DNA from: Rhodophyticola sp. CCM32
Lineage (GTDB): Bacteria; Pseudomonadota; Alphaproteobacteria; Rhodobacterales; Rhodobacteraceae
Direction: 5' to 3'
Assembly (NCBI RefSeq): GCF_004751985.1
Contig: NZ_CP038492.1
Coordinates: 2,170,001 to 2,234,000 of the forward strand
Length of the DNA: 64,000 nucleotides
The position numbers and the translations under genes are program-made. Of the stretch, positions 24,412 to 33,275 are shown one piece after another. Position 1 is the first letter of the stretch, and every line of letters begins with the position of its first letter. Under the pieces are notes generated by a model. The model was given only the letters and a program-made list of their open reading frames with translations, made no database searches and had not been told where the DNA came from.

Positions 24412-25545
24412 GTGAAATTACTGGCTTCCAAAGGGGCGCGCATGGTCGCGCTTGCTGTTGTTATGGGTATTGTTGCGTCCTGCGGCCTGCCGCGATCCGG
24501 GCCCACACGCAACGAAATCTTCGCAGGATCGGTACAGCGCGAGGGCGACGCCTTCGTGGTTGAGGTGAACCAGCGTGTCATCGCAGCCACATCCGTGGTG
24601 CCCGCGCTTGGCTTTTCCGAGGATTTCCAGAATGCCGGCATCAGTTCGACCGAGGTGATCCGCCCCGGCGATGTGCTGGGCCTGACGATCTATGAAAACG
24701 TCGAAGACGGGCTGCTGGCCGGGCAAGGCGCAAATGCGGCCGTGATCGACGAGGTCACCGTTGATGGTGCCGGTTTTATCTTTATTCCCTATGCGGGCCG
24801 GATCCGCGCCGCAGGCAACACCCCCAATGCCCTGCGCGAAATCATCACCCGAAATCTTGATGAACAAACCCCTGATCCACAGGTGATCATACGCCGCGCC
24901 TCAGGCGATGGCGCCACCGTTTCGGTGGCCGGGGCCGTCAACGGCCAGGGCATTTTCCCGGTGGAACGCGCCACCCGCACCTTGTCGGGCATGCTGGCCG
25001 CTGCCGGTGGCATCCGGGGCGAGGCCGATATCGCCCGGATCACCGTTGTGCGCGGGGCGCAAAGCGGCACGATCTGGTTCGAAGACCTTTATGTCAATCC
25101 CGCTTTCGATATTGCGATGCGCGGCGGCGACCGCATTCTGGTGGAGGAAGACAGCCGCAGTTTCACCTCTCTTGGCGCCACCGGGCAACAAGCCCGGGTG
25201 CCGTTTGAAAGCCAGACGATCTCTGCCATCGAGGCGATTGCCACCGTGGGCGGTCTGCAATCGACCTTGGCCGACCCCACCGGGGTCTTCGTTCTGCGCA
25301 ATGAACCGGTGGAGATTGCATCACAGGTTTTGGGCCGTGGCGATCTGCAGGGCACCCAGCGGATGATCTATGTGCTGGACCTGACTGCCCCCACAGGTAT
25401 GTTCGAAGCGCGCGATTTCGTCATCCGGGACGGAGACACCGTTTATGTGACCGAGGCACCTTTTGCCCAGTGGAGCAAGGCGCTCAACGCCCTGACCGGA
25501 ACCCTTGGCACGGCCAATTCGATCGCCGGTCTGGCAAGCGACTGA
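24412..25545 (+). CDS. Outer-membrane polysaccharide export lipoprotein (OPX, Wza/KpsD type)
   Basis: GTG 24412 is preceded by AAGGAG. The lipoprotein signal ends VASC-GLP (Cys at about residue 24). The polysaccharide-export motif VIRPGDVLGLTIYEN is followed by SLBB domains (VSVAGAVNGQGIFPV, LSGMLAAAGGI, and a second ISAIEAIATVGGL). The 377 residues would form the outer-membrane channel for capsule export. The last 20 codons overlap possible earlier starts of kpsC, but the accepted kpsC start lies eight bases after the stop. Confidence 0.92.
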   Translation: MKLLASKGARMVALAVVMGIVASCGLPRSGPTRNEIFAGSVQREGDAFVVEVNQRVIAATSVVPALGFSEDFQNAGISSTEVIRPGDVLGLTIYENVEDGLLAGQGANAAVIDEVTVDGAGFIFIPYAGRIRAAGNTPNALREIITRNLDEQTPDPQVIIRRASGDGATVSVAGAVNGQGIFPVERATRTLSGMLAAAGGIRGEADIARITVVRGAQSGTIWFEDLYVNPAFDIAMRGGDRILVEEDSRSFTSLGATGQQARVPFESQTISAIEAIATVGGLQSTLADPTGVFVLRNEPVEIASQVLGRGDLQGTQRMIYVLDLTAPTGMFEARDFVIRDGDTVYVTEAPFAQWSKALNALTGTLGTANSIAGLASD

Positions 25546-25553
25546 CGCCGGTC

Positions 25554-27617
25554 GTGGCCAGGACCGGCTCAGAGAACCTTGCCGGGGATACGCCCCGGAA
25601 GGGGTTTCATTTCAATGCCGGGTTTCTGACCAACGCACGCATCCGGCGCATTCTGACCCTGTCGGGCTATCAGTTGAAAATCGGCAAGCCGGGGCCTGAT
25701 GACGATGTGCTGGTCTGGGGTCATTCCCCCTATGCCCCACGCGGCGAAAAAGCCGCCGCCGCCACGGGCGCGCATCTGGTGCGGGTGGAGGATGCGTTTT
25801 TACGCTCCCTGCATCCGGGCCGCGCAGGGGAACCGCCCCTTGGTCTGACCATCGATCGGCGCGGCGCGTATTTCGATGCCAGTCAGCCTTCGGATCTGGA
25901 ACATCTTCTGGCCACCCATCCGCTGGATGACACCGCATTGCTGGACCGCGCCCGGAACGCCATCGCCCGCATGGTCGAGGCGCATCTGACCAAATATGCC
26001 GCCGTCGATCCCACGCTGGACCCGCCGCCACCCGGTTATGTTCTGGTCATCGACCAGACCCGGGGTGATGCCTCGATCACCCTTGGCGGGGCCAATGGTG
26101 ACAGTTTCCGCGAAATGCTCTATTGGGCGCAGCAGGATCATCCCGGCGCAAAGATTGTCATCAAGACCCATCCCGAAACCCGGGGCGGGCATCGCGAGGG
26201 GCATTTCAGTGCTGCGGATGCCGGGGGGGACATCCTGCTTTGCGAAGGGCCGGTATCGCCCTGGCGGCTGATGGAACATGCCCGGGCGGTCTATACCGTT
26301 TCAAGCCAGATGGGGTTTGAGGCTATTCTGGCAGGCCACAGGCCGGTGGTCTTCGGGCAACCCTTCTATGCCGGTTGGGGGCTGAGCGATGATCGTCAGC
26401 CGGTGCAGCGCCGCCAGCGGGTGCTGACCCGCGCACAACTGGTGGCAGGTGCGCTGATCCTCTACCCAAGCTGGTATGATCCCTATCACGACCGGCTTTG
26501 CCCGCTGGAGGATGTTCTGGGCGCGCTGGAGGCACAGACCCGCAGCTGGCGCGCGGATCGGCATGGCCATGTGGCAATCGGCATGCGCGCCTGGAAACGG
26601 ACCCATTTGCAGGCGTTTTACGGCGCCAGCGGCAAATCTGTGCAATTTGCCGACACGGCCGAGGCGGCGGTCACATCGGGCAAGCCGGTCATGGTCTGGG
26701 CGGGCCGTGAAGATGACCACCTGGGCCATGCCTGTAGCGCCACCGGCGTGCCACTGACCCGCGTCGAAGACGGGTTCCTGCGCTCCCGCGGGCTGGGGGC
26801 GGCGCTGATCCCGCCCCTGTCGCTGGTACGTGATGATCTGGGGATCTATTACGACCCGTCCCGCGAAAGCAGGCTTGAACGACTGATCACCGAGGCCGCC
26901 GCCCTGCCCGCCAAGCGGCTGGCCCGCGCCGAAGCCCTGATTGCCCGGCTGACGGCATTGGGCCTCAGCAAATATAATCTGGGCAGCCCCCCCGATCTGC
27001 CGGATCCCGGCACCCGGCACGTGGTGCTGGTGCCCGGACAGGTGGAAGATGATGCCTCGATCACGCTTGGGGCGGGCAAGGTGAAGACCAATCTCGATCT
27101 GTTGCAAACCGCACGGCGCCTGCACCCCGATGCGATGGTGGTCTATAAACCCCACCCGGATGTGGAGGCGGACCTGCGACCGGGTGCTGTGCCCGAGGAT
27201 GCGCTGGCCCGGCTGGCCGATCATGTGGCCCGGGGCGCCGATCCCGCCGCCCTTCTGGCGCAGGCCGATAAGGTGGTGACCATGACCTCGCTTCTGGGGT
27301 TCGAAGCGCTGTTGCGCCGGGTGCCGGTCACCACGCTTGGCACGCCTTTCTATGCCGGGTGGGGCCTGACCCATGATCTTGGCCCGATCCCCGTTCGTCG
27401 TCAGGCCCGCCCCTCGCTGGCAGCGATGGCCCATGCCGCGCTGATCACCTATCCCCGGTATCTGGACCCGGTCACCTCCCTGCCCTGCCCGGTCGAGGTG
27501 GCGATGGAACGGCTGGCCGCAGGCGAGGGTCTGCCACGCAAACCCGGGTTGCGGGTTTTGGCAAAACTGCAGGGATGGTTTGCAGGTCATGCCTGGCTTT
27601 GGCGGCGCGGACGCTGA
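25554..27617 (+). CDS. kpsC: Capsule polysaccharide protein KpsC (dual beta-Kdo transferase)
   Basis: The 687 residues are two repeats of one glycosyltransferase module. RVEDAFLRS with LGLTIDRRGAYFD in the first half corresponds to RVEDGFLRSRGLG with LSLVRDDLGIYYD in the second, and each half ends with GQPFYAGWGL or GTPFYAGWGL. KpsC is known to carry two Kdo transferase domains that build the alternating linker. GTG 25554 is the chosen start because it follows the OPX stop; upstream in-frame sequence overlaps the OPX gene. Confidence 0.9.
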   Translation: MARTGSENLAGDTPRKGFHFNAGFLTNARIRRILTLSGYQLKIGKPGPDDDVLVWGHSPYAPRGEKAAAATGAHLVRVEDAFLRSLHPGRAGEPPLGLTIDRRGAYFDASQPSDLEHLLATHPLDDTALLDRARNAIARMVEAHLTKYAAVDPTLDPPPPGYVLVIDQTRGDASITLGGANGDSFREMLYWAQQDHPGAKIVIKTHPETRGGHREGHFSAADAGGDILLCEGPVSPWRLMEHARAVYTVSSQMGFEAILAGHRPVVFGQPFYAGWGLSDDRQPVQRRQRVLTRAQLVAGALILYPSWYDPYHDRLCPLEDVLGALEAQTRSWRADRHGHVAIGMRAWKRTHLQAFYGASGKSVQFADTAEAAVTSGKPVMVWAGREDDHLGHACSATGVPLTRVEDGFLRSRGLGAALIPPLSLVRDDLGIYYDPSRESRLERLITEAAALPAKRLARAEALIARLTALGLSKYNLGSPPDLPDPGTRHVVLVPGQVEDDASITLGAGKVKTNLDLLQTARRLHPDAMVVYKPHPDVEADLRPGAVPEDALARLADHVARGADPAALLAQADKVVTMTSLLGFEALLRRVPVTTLGTPFYAGWGLTHDLGPIPVRRQARPSLAAMAHAALITYPRYLDPVTSLPCPVEVAMERLAAGEGLPRKPGLRVLAKLQGWFAGHAWLWRRGR

Positions 27618-27779
27618 AGCACCCCGCCTTAGACCTGCATCACTCTTCCGCCCGGCGGCACCGCCGGGCAGCGCCCACCCCTCGGTTCGGACGCTGCCCT
27701 CTCCGAAATGCATATGTATTGCAGAATGTCAGTCCGGCGCCGTAAAGCACGTCTCAGCCATAAATCTGCGATCACAGAT

Positions 27780-27802
27780 GCCTCCGGCGGGAGTATTTTT
27801 GA
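27780..27802 (+). repeat. Recurrent intergenic motif GCCTCCGGCGG..AGTATTTTTG
   Basis: GCCTCCGGCGGGAGTATTTTTG here is nearly the same as in 33159-33180 and, on the other strand, 53606-53627; a weaker copy is at 692-712. A GCC-TCC-GGC mini-hairpin is followed by a T-run. It lies 3' of genes each time, so it probably helps end or process transcripts. The rest of 27618-27826 has a strong hairpin CCCGGCGG-CA-CCGCCGGG near 27656. Confidence 0.6.
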
Positions 27803-27826
27803 CCAGAAGAAACGGAAGGGAGTGGA

Positions 27827-28933
27827 TCAACCGGTTTCGCGGGTCCATTGATGGAGGATATCGGGACCAATGGCGCGGGTGCTCCGCAGGGTAAACCTTG
27901 GCGCTTCCTGCAAGGCGGCCACGCCCATCGCGCCAATCGCCGGTTGCCCCTCGGCGCCCAGCACAAGCCCGGCGGTGAAGCCCAGAAGATCATCCACCAG
28001 ATCCCCGGCCAGAAGCGTGGCAGCCAATGCGCCGCCACCTTCGCAGAACACCCGGGTCAGCCCCGCCCGGCCAAGCGCCTGCATCACATCGGAAAGGTCC
28101 AGCTGTCCGCCCGGCGCAGTCGCGCATCCAATCAGCACCGCGCCCCGCGCGCGCCAGGCGGCCTCCACCTTCGCCGGAACCTCGCCGGCCCCGTGGCACA
28201 GCCAGAGCGGCACCGTATCAGCGCTGCGGGCCAGCGCACCGCCCTCGGGGATGTCGAGCTTGCGCGAGATCACAATCCGCACCGGTTGGTGGGACAGGCC
28301 CAGATCGCGTATGGTCAGGCTGGGATCATCAGCGCGCGCCGTACCCGCACCGATCATCACCGCATCATGGCGCGCGCGCAGTCCATGAACGACCCGGCGC
28401 GCCGCAGCCCCGGTGATCCACTTACTTTCACCGCTGGCCGTGGCGATCCGCCCGTCAAAGGAGGTGGCAAGTTTCAGGGTCAGCGCCGGGCGTCCCCGGG
28501 TCACACGGCTGATGAACCCCGCATGGGCGCGGCGGGCCTGATCTTCCAGAACATTCATGGTCACTGCAATCCCGGCCGCCTGCAAACGGGCCATGCCCTG
28601 GCCATCTGTGCGCGGGTCCGGATCGTCCATGGCAATGACAACCCGCGCAACCGAGGCCGCAATCAGCGCCTCCACACAAGGCGGCGTGACCCCGTGATGG
28701 GCGCAAGGCTCCAGGCTGACATAAGCCGTTGCGCCATTGGCACCCGCCCCGGCCTGCGCCAGCGCCTGCGGTTCTGCATGGGGCCGCCCGCCCGGCGCGG
28801 TCCAGCCCCGGCCCAGCACACGGCCCTCTTTGACGATGACACAACCCACAGCCGGGTTTGGCCAGACCCGGCCCTGCCCCCGCGCGCCCAGGGACAGCGC
28901 CAGACGCATCCAGCGGGCGTCTTCCCCGGTCAT
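27827..28933 (-). CDS. ribD: Bifunctional riboflavin deaminase/reductase RibD
   Basis: Residues 1 to about 145 are the deaminase domain with Zn ligands in PHAEPQAL and EPCAHHGVTPPC. Residues about 146-368 form the reductase domain: RPALTLKLATSFDGRIATASGESKWITG, then RHDAVMIGAGTARADDPSLT and VFCEGGGALAATLL. The 368 residues match RibD. It starts three bases after the nrdR stop, so nrdR-ribD is one transcript; the rest of the rib genes (ribE to nusB) is 5 kb away. Confidence 0.95.
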   Translation of the reverse strand: MTGEDARWMRLALSLGARGQGRVWPNPAVGCVIVKEGRVLGRGWTAPGGRPHAEPQALAQAGAGANGATAYVSLEPCAHHGVTPPCVEALIAASVARVVIAMDDPDPRTDGQGMARLQAAGIAVTMNVLEDQARRAHAGFISRVTRGRPALTLKLATSFDGRIATASGESKWITGAAARRVVHGLRARHDAVMIGAGTARADDPSLTIRDLGLSHQPVRIVISRKLDIPEGGALARSADTVPLWLCHGAGEVPAKVEAAWRARGAVLIGCATAPGGQLDLSDVMQALGRAGLTRVFCEGGGALAATLLAGDLVDDLLGFTAGLVLGAEGQPAIGAMGVAALQEAPRFTLRSTRAIGPDILHQWTRETG

Positions 28934-28936
28934 GGC

Positions 28937-29404
28937 CTAGCTTTCTGAGGGGTTGGGCGGGCGCAGTTCGGCCACGAATTCCTCGAAATCATCCGCGTCC
29001 TTGAAATTCTTGTAGACGCTGGCGAAGCGGACATAGGCGACCGTGTCGATCCGGGCCAGGCTTTCCATCACGATCTCGCCGATGGTGCCCGATGGGATAT
29101 CCGTCTCGCCCATGCTTTCCAGCCGCCGGACGATGCCGCTGATCATCTGGTCGATCCGTTCAGGTTCCACCGGGCGTTTCTGCATCGAAATGCGGATCGA
29201 GCGTTCCAGCTTGTCGCGGTCGAAATCCTCGCGTTTGCCGTTTGATTTGATCACCACCAGATCGCGCAGCTGCACCCGTTCATAGGTGGTGAACCGTCCG
29301 CCACATGCCGGGCAGAACCGCCGCCTTCGGATCGCCACATGATCTTCGGCCGGGCGGCTGTCTTTCACCTGAGTGTCCACATTTCCGCAAAACGGGCAGC
29401 GCAT
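28937..29404 (-). CDS. nrdR: Transcriptional repressor NrdR
   Basis: This nucleotide-sensing repressor acts on ribonucleotide reductase genes. The 155 residues have the Zn ribbon MRCPFCG with later [12 protein letters not shown] (C3, C6 and a second pair near 31-34) and the ATP-cone ([21 protein letters not shown]). It is upstream of ribD as in many Alphaproteobacteria. Confidence 0.96.
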   Translation of the reverse strand: MRCPFCGNVDTQVKDSRPAEDHVAIRRRRFCPACGGRFTTYERVQLRDLVVIKSNGKREDFDRDKLERSIRISMQKRPVEPERIDQMISGIVRRLESMGETDIPSGTIGEIVMESLARIDTVAYVRFASVYKNFKDADDFEEFVAELRPPNPSES

Positions 29405-29763
29405 CCATGTCCCCTCTTCTTATCGCTTGGCGCCCGGATACCGGCCGCTGATCTTGCCTGATTGGGTCTGAAGCCCAGTTATCCACAGGCACTATAGGGG
29501 AGCCGCGAGGGGTTGGGTAGAGGGCAATTCAACCCCCTAGATGAGGGGGAAATCTGCAACAGCCCCGCCATGTTCCGGCGGGCCACTCTGGTCTGCAGCG
29601 GCTTTCAAGGAAGACCAACGCAAACCGGTTCAAGATTTCATCCCAATGGTGACAGGCTGGGTCGGTCGCAAACCCCGGGCGGCAGACTTCTCAAGAATTC
29701 CACATGGAAAACTGGAGTTTTCCACCCGGGAGGCAGCGCCATAACCTGAAAATCCGGGGCGCG
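29405..29763. repeat. Intergenic stretch with two palindromes of the 18902 repeat family
   Basis: GACTTCTCAAGAATTC (29685-29700) and TGGAAAACTGGAGTTTTCCA (29705-29724) correspond to the two palindromes of the tandem array at 18902-19231, here enclosed by CCCGGG on both sides. A single TTATCCACA (29479-29487) matches a DnaA box and a short GGG-N-CCC hairpin precedes it. Nothing else is seen in this 359-base gap. Confidence 0.7.
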
Positions 29764-30180
29764 TCAGCCCTGCATCAGCATCGCCACCACTTGTCGCGCA
29801 TGTGGGCGGCGGCGGTGTTCGACCACGTAAATCCCCTGCCATGTCCCCAGCATCATCTGGCCCGCCGCCACAGGGATCGACAGGGAAACCGGCATCATCG
29901 CCGCCTTGATATGGGCCGGCATGTCATCGGGGCCTTCATAGGTATGGGTCAGATAGGACATGGACGGGTGATCGGAGGGCGGCACCAGACGGTCGAAATA
30001 GGCGATCAGATCGGTCTGCACCTCCGGGTCGGCATTTTCCTGGATCAGCAGGCTGGCCGAGCTATGGCGGATGAACAGCGTCAGCAGACCATCGCCCTGC
30101 CCCGCCAGCCATCTGCGCAGTTCTCCGGTGATCTCGTAAAGACCGGGGCCATCTGTCTGCGCTGTCAATACGGTTTGCAT
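29764..30180 (-). CDS. yjbQ: YjbQ/UPF0047 family protein
   Basis: The 138 residues carry the family core LTLFIRHSSASLLIQENADP and MLGTWQGIYVVEHR. Proteins of this family are small and trimeric, with a metal-like His/Glu pocket, and have weak thiamine-phosphate synthase activity, so the true role is unclear. The gene stands alone between repeat sequence and the next small gene. Confidence 0.9.
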   Translation of the reverse strand: MQTVLTAQTDGPGLYEITGELRRWLAGQGDGLLTLFIRHSSASLLIQENADPEVQTDLIAYFDRLVPPSDHPSMSYLTHTYEGPDDMPAHIKAAMMPVSLSIPVAAGQMMLGTWQGIYVVEHRRRPHARQVVAMLMQG

Positions 30181-30246
30181 CTGCCTTCACCTGATCCTGC
30201 CGGGCAGCAGCACCCTGCCCGGTTTCAGAGGAAAGGAAAAGCGGGC

Positions 30247-30564
30247 TCAGACCTCGGCGGGCAGCCCGGTCCCGGCATCCGACAACAAGCCAAGGCTGGG
30301 GCCGGATACGGGGCGCCGGGTTTTGCGTGACAGATCAACAATCTCGCATTCGGGGTTGCAGGCGCGCGCCACCGACAGGATCGCATGGCTTTGCCCGCCC
30401 AGATGGCCAAGACGCAGACCAAGACGGTCATAGCAGCTTGCAATCAGCATCAGCCGGGTCTGCGCGGCACTGATCGCCACATGACAGGTATCATCATCCG
30501 TGCCATAGCGCGCAACCCAACCCCGTGCACGGGCCGCATCAGGTTCCAGAATGAGGGTTTTCAT
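30247..30564 (-). CDS. Small receiver-like protein
   Basis: ATG at 30562-30564 gives 105 residues: MKTLILEPDAARARGWVARY, then MLIASCYDRLGLRLGHLGGQ, then SVARACNPECEIVDLSRKT. The opening and spacing are like a response-regulator fold with the phospho-Asp region lost (CYDRLGLRLG in place of VMDLMLP). It lies downstream of uvrD on the same strand. The function is unknown, and homology is only suggested. Confidence 0.55.
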   Translation of the reverse strand: MKTLILEPDAARARGWVARYGTDDDTCHVAISAAQTRLMLIASCYDRLGLRLGHLGGQSHAILSVARACNPECEIVDLSRKTRRPVSGPSLGLLSDAGTGLPAEV

Positions 30565-30632
30565 AGCAGCCTCCTGTCTTGGGCCAGACCGGCCCAGTCT
30601 AAGATCCTGCCTCTCTCGATCGTTTTTTGTTG

Positions 30633-33077
30633 TCAGAACGGCACATCGCCCGCGCCATCCGCCGTGACCAGAAACCGGGCCACCACATGTTTCACACCGG
30701 CCTTGTCGAAATCGACCTCGACCTTGTCCCCTTCTACCGCATTCACCTGCCCGTATCCGAATTTTTGATGAAACACCCGGTCGCCCAGCAAGAATGCGCT
30801 GACTGCCTCGCTGTCGATGGTCATGGTGCGGCTTTCGCGCGGCTGGCGGATGCCGCGATTGCCCTGATTGGCCTGTAAACGTTTCCATCCCGGGGAATTA
30901 TAGACATCTGCGCTGGCCGCTTTCCGGTGCAGATCCGAGCCGTCCACGGCCTGGGCCACGGGCGATGCGCTGGCCGACATGCCCCCGCCATGGCCATACA
31001 GGCCCGGCGGTGTCAGCACCTCCACATGGGCCTCGGGCAGTTCATCAATAAAGCGGGAGGGCATCTGACTTTGCCACTGGCCATAGACCCGGCGGTTGCC
31101 GGCAAAGGAAATCGTGCAGACCTCCTCGGCGCGGGTGATGCCCACATAGGCCAGGCGGCGTTCCTCCTCCAGACCCTTTACCCCATCCTCATCCATCGAG
31201 CGCTGGCTGGGGAACAGCCCGTCTTCCCAGCCCGGCAGAAAAATCGCGGGAAATTCCAGCCCCTTGGCGGCGTGAAGCGTCATCAGGGTGACTTTCGCCT
31301 CTCCATCCTCGGTTTCATTATCCATGATGAGAGAGACATGTTCGAGGAAACCCTGAAGGTTTTCGAACGCTTCCAGCGCCTTGACCAGTTCTTTCAGGTT
31401 TTCCAGCCGCCCGGGCGCTTCCGGGGTCTTGTCGTTCTGCCAATGACCGGTATAGCCGCTTTCGTCGAGGATGATTTCGGCCAGTTCGATATGGGTGGGG
31501 GCGGTGCCTGCGGGGCTGTCCACCTCGATCAGGTCGCTATCCGGCGCGGCAGCGATTTGCGGCCCGCGCAACATGGCCCGCCACCGCTTGATACCGTCCA
31601 GCAGCCTGGCCAGTTCCCTGGCGCCTTTGCCGCCGAGGCCCTTTTCATCCAGCAGAATCCGCGCGCCCTCGATCAGCGCCACACCGTTCTGCCGCGCCGT
31701 GACCTGCATTTTCTGCATCGCCACATCACCCAGCCCGCGTTTGGGAGTGTTCACGATCCGCTCGAACGCCAGATCATCCTCGGGGCTGACGACCACGCGG
31801 AAATAGGCCATCGCATCGCGGATCTCCATCCGCTCGTAAAACCGGGGCCCGCCGATCACCCGGTAAGGCAGGCCGATGGTCAGGAACCGGTCTTCAAAGG
31901 CGCGCATCTGGTGGCTGGCCCGGACCAGAATCGCCATCTGGTCGGGTGTGATCGGGTCCATATGGCGGGTGCCCCGGGTCATCGCCTCAATCTCATCGCC
32001 GACCCAGCGGGCCTCTTCCTCGCCATCCCAATGGCCGATCAGGCGCAGCTTTTCGCCATCCTCCCCCTCGGTCCACAGCGTCTTGCCAAGCCGGTTCTTA
32101 TTGCCCGCAATCACGCCGGAGGCGGCCGCCAGAATATGCCCGGTGGAGCGGTAATTCTGCTCAAGCTTGACGATTTTGGCGCCGGGGAAATCCTTGTCAA
32201 AGCGCAGGATATTGCCCACCTCCGCGCCCCGCCAGCCATAGATCGACTGATCATCATCGCCGACGCAGCAGATATTCTGATGGTCCTGCGCCAGAAGCCG
32301 CAGCCAGAGATACTGGGCGATATTGGTATCCTGATATTCATCCACCAGAATATAGCGGAACCAGCGCTGGTATTGCGTCAGCACATCCTCATTTTCCTGA
32401 AAGATACGGATGACATGCAGCAGCAGATCGCCGAAATCGGCCGCGTTCAGCGTTTTCAGCCGGGCCTGATAGGCCGCATAAAGGGCCACCCCGCGTTTGT
32501 TATAGGCCCCGGCCTCGGCCTCCGGGACATGTTCAGGCGTCCAGGCGCGGTTTTTCCAGTTGTCAATGATCCCGGCCAACATCCGCGCGGGCCAGCGTTT
32601 TTCGTCAATCCCCTCGGCCAGGATCAAATGTTTCATCAGCCGGATCTGGTCATCGGTGTCCAGAATCGTGAAATTGGATTTCAGCCCCGCCAGTTCCGCA
32701 TGACGGCGGAGCAGTTTGACGCAGATCGCGTGGAAGGTGCCCAGCCAGGGCATGCCTTCAACGGCACCGCCCATCAGCGCGCCAACGCGGTTTTTCATCT
32801 CGCGCGCGGCCTTGTTGGTGAAGGTCACCGCCAGAATTTCATTGGGCCGCGCCGTGTGTGTGGCCAGCAGATGGGCGATCCGGGCGGTCAGGGCCCGGGT
32901 CTTGCCGGTGCCCGCCCCCGCCAGCATCAGAACCGGGCCGTCAAGCGTTTCCACCGCTTTGCGCTGCGCCGGGTTCAGCCCGTCCATATAGGACAGGGCG
33001 GGTGCGCCCATGGCGCCCATGGCGCGGGCGGAAAGCGACGCGGCCTCGAACGTGTCTGTGTCGTCAAATCTGCTCAT
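30633..33077 (-). CDS. uvrD: UvrD/PcrA-type DNA helicase
   Basis: This superfamily 1 3'-5' helicase acts in nucleotide excision and mismatch repair. The 814 residues carry motif I AGAGTGKTRALTARI near residue 50, motif II YILVDEYQDTN, motif III CCVGDDDQSIYGWRGA, motif V VTLMTLHAAKGLEFP and motif VI ERRLAYVGITRAEE. A C-terminal Tudor-like RNA-polymerase-binding domain (GDRVFHQKFGYGQVNAV) is present. The start is taken at MSRFDDTDTFEAAS (33077). A LexA box sits 41 bases upstream. Confidence 0.95.
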   Translation of the reverse strand: MSRFDDTDTFEAASLSARAMGAMGAPALSYMDGLNPAQRKAVETLDGPVLMLAGAGTGKTRALTARIAHLLATHTARPNEILAVTFTNKAAREMKNRVGALMGGAVEGMPWLGTFHAICVKLLRRHAELAGLKSNFTILDTDDQIRLMKHLILAEGIDEKRWPARMLAGIIDNWKNRAWTPEHVPEAEAGAYNKRGVALYAAYQARLKTLNAADFGDLLLHVIRIFQENEDVLTQYQRWFRYILVDEYQDTNIAQYLWLRLLAQDHQNICCVGDDDQSIYGWRGAEVGNILRFDKDFPGAKIVKLEQNYRSTGHILAAASGVIAGNKNRLGKTLWTEGEDGEKLRLIGHWDGEEEARWVGDEIEAMTRGTRHMDPITPDQMAILVRASHQMRAFEDRFLTIGLPYRVIGGPRFYERMEIRDAMAYFRVVVSPEDDLAFERIVNTPKRGLGDVAMQKMQVTARQNGVALIEGARILLDEKGLGGKGARELARLLDGIKRWRAMLRGPQIAAAPDSDLIEVDSPAGTAPTHIELAEIILDESGYTGHWQNDKTPEAPGRLENLKELVKALEAFENLQGFLEHVSLIMDNETEDGEAKVTLMTLHAAKGLEFPAIFLPGWEDGLFPSQRSMDEDGVKGLEEERRLAYVGITRAEEVCTISFAGNRRVYGQWQSQMPSRFIDELPEAHVEVLTPPGLYGHGGGMSASASPVAQAVDGSDLHRKAASADVYNSPGWKRLQANQGNRGIRQPRESRTMTIDSEAVSAFLLGDRVFHQKFGYGQVNAVEGDKVEVDFDKAGVKHVVARFLVTADGAGDVPF

Positions 33078-33117
33078 GCGGCAAGCATATAGGGGCTTGG
33101 GGCCTGTGGGAAGGCAT

Positions 33118-33132
33118 GTTCTTAGATTGTTC
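33118..33132 (-). promoter_or_regulatory. LexA (SOS) box of uvrD
   Basis: GTTC-TTAGATT-GTTC, a perfect GTTC-N7-GTTC, 41 bases upstream of the uvrD start (33077). The direct repeat reads GTTC on the plus strand, opposite to the gene; in the other two boxes of the window it reads GTTC toward the gene. Confidence 0.65.
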
Positions 33133-33155
33133 CACCCCAGTGGTGGCGGGGCCCG

Positions 33156-33180
33156 GATGCCTCCGGCGGAAGTATTTTTG
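33156..33180 (+). repeat. Recurrent GCCTCCGGCGG motif, copy upstream of uvrD
   Basis: GGATGCCTCCGGCGGAAGTATTTTTG lies between the divergent uvrD and FMN oxidase genes (described by position 33155-33180). It is followed by GAGATAGAGAAGCAG, the same continuation as the reverse-strand copy at 53591-53630. See 27780 for interpretation. Confidence 0.6.
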
Positions 33181-33275
33181 AGATAGAGAAGCAGGGGACC
33201 CGCTATCCCGCGCGCCCTGTCGTGAGCGGTTGATTTTGCTGGACAAGCGGGCGGGGAGCGCATTGGTTGACCCCG

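Noticed and set aside
29479..29487. DnaA box TTATCCACA as part of an origin
   Set aside because: A single box with no AT-rich region, no cluster and no replication genes; hdaA in the window does not mark an origin.
30927..33092. 721-codon open frame on the plus strand
   Set aside because: Antisense of uvrD, which has all helicase motifs; high GC keeps the opposite frame open.
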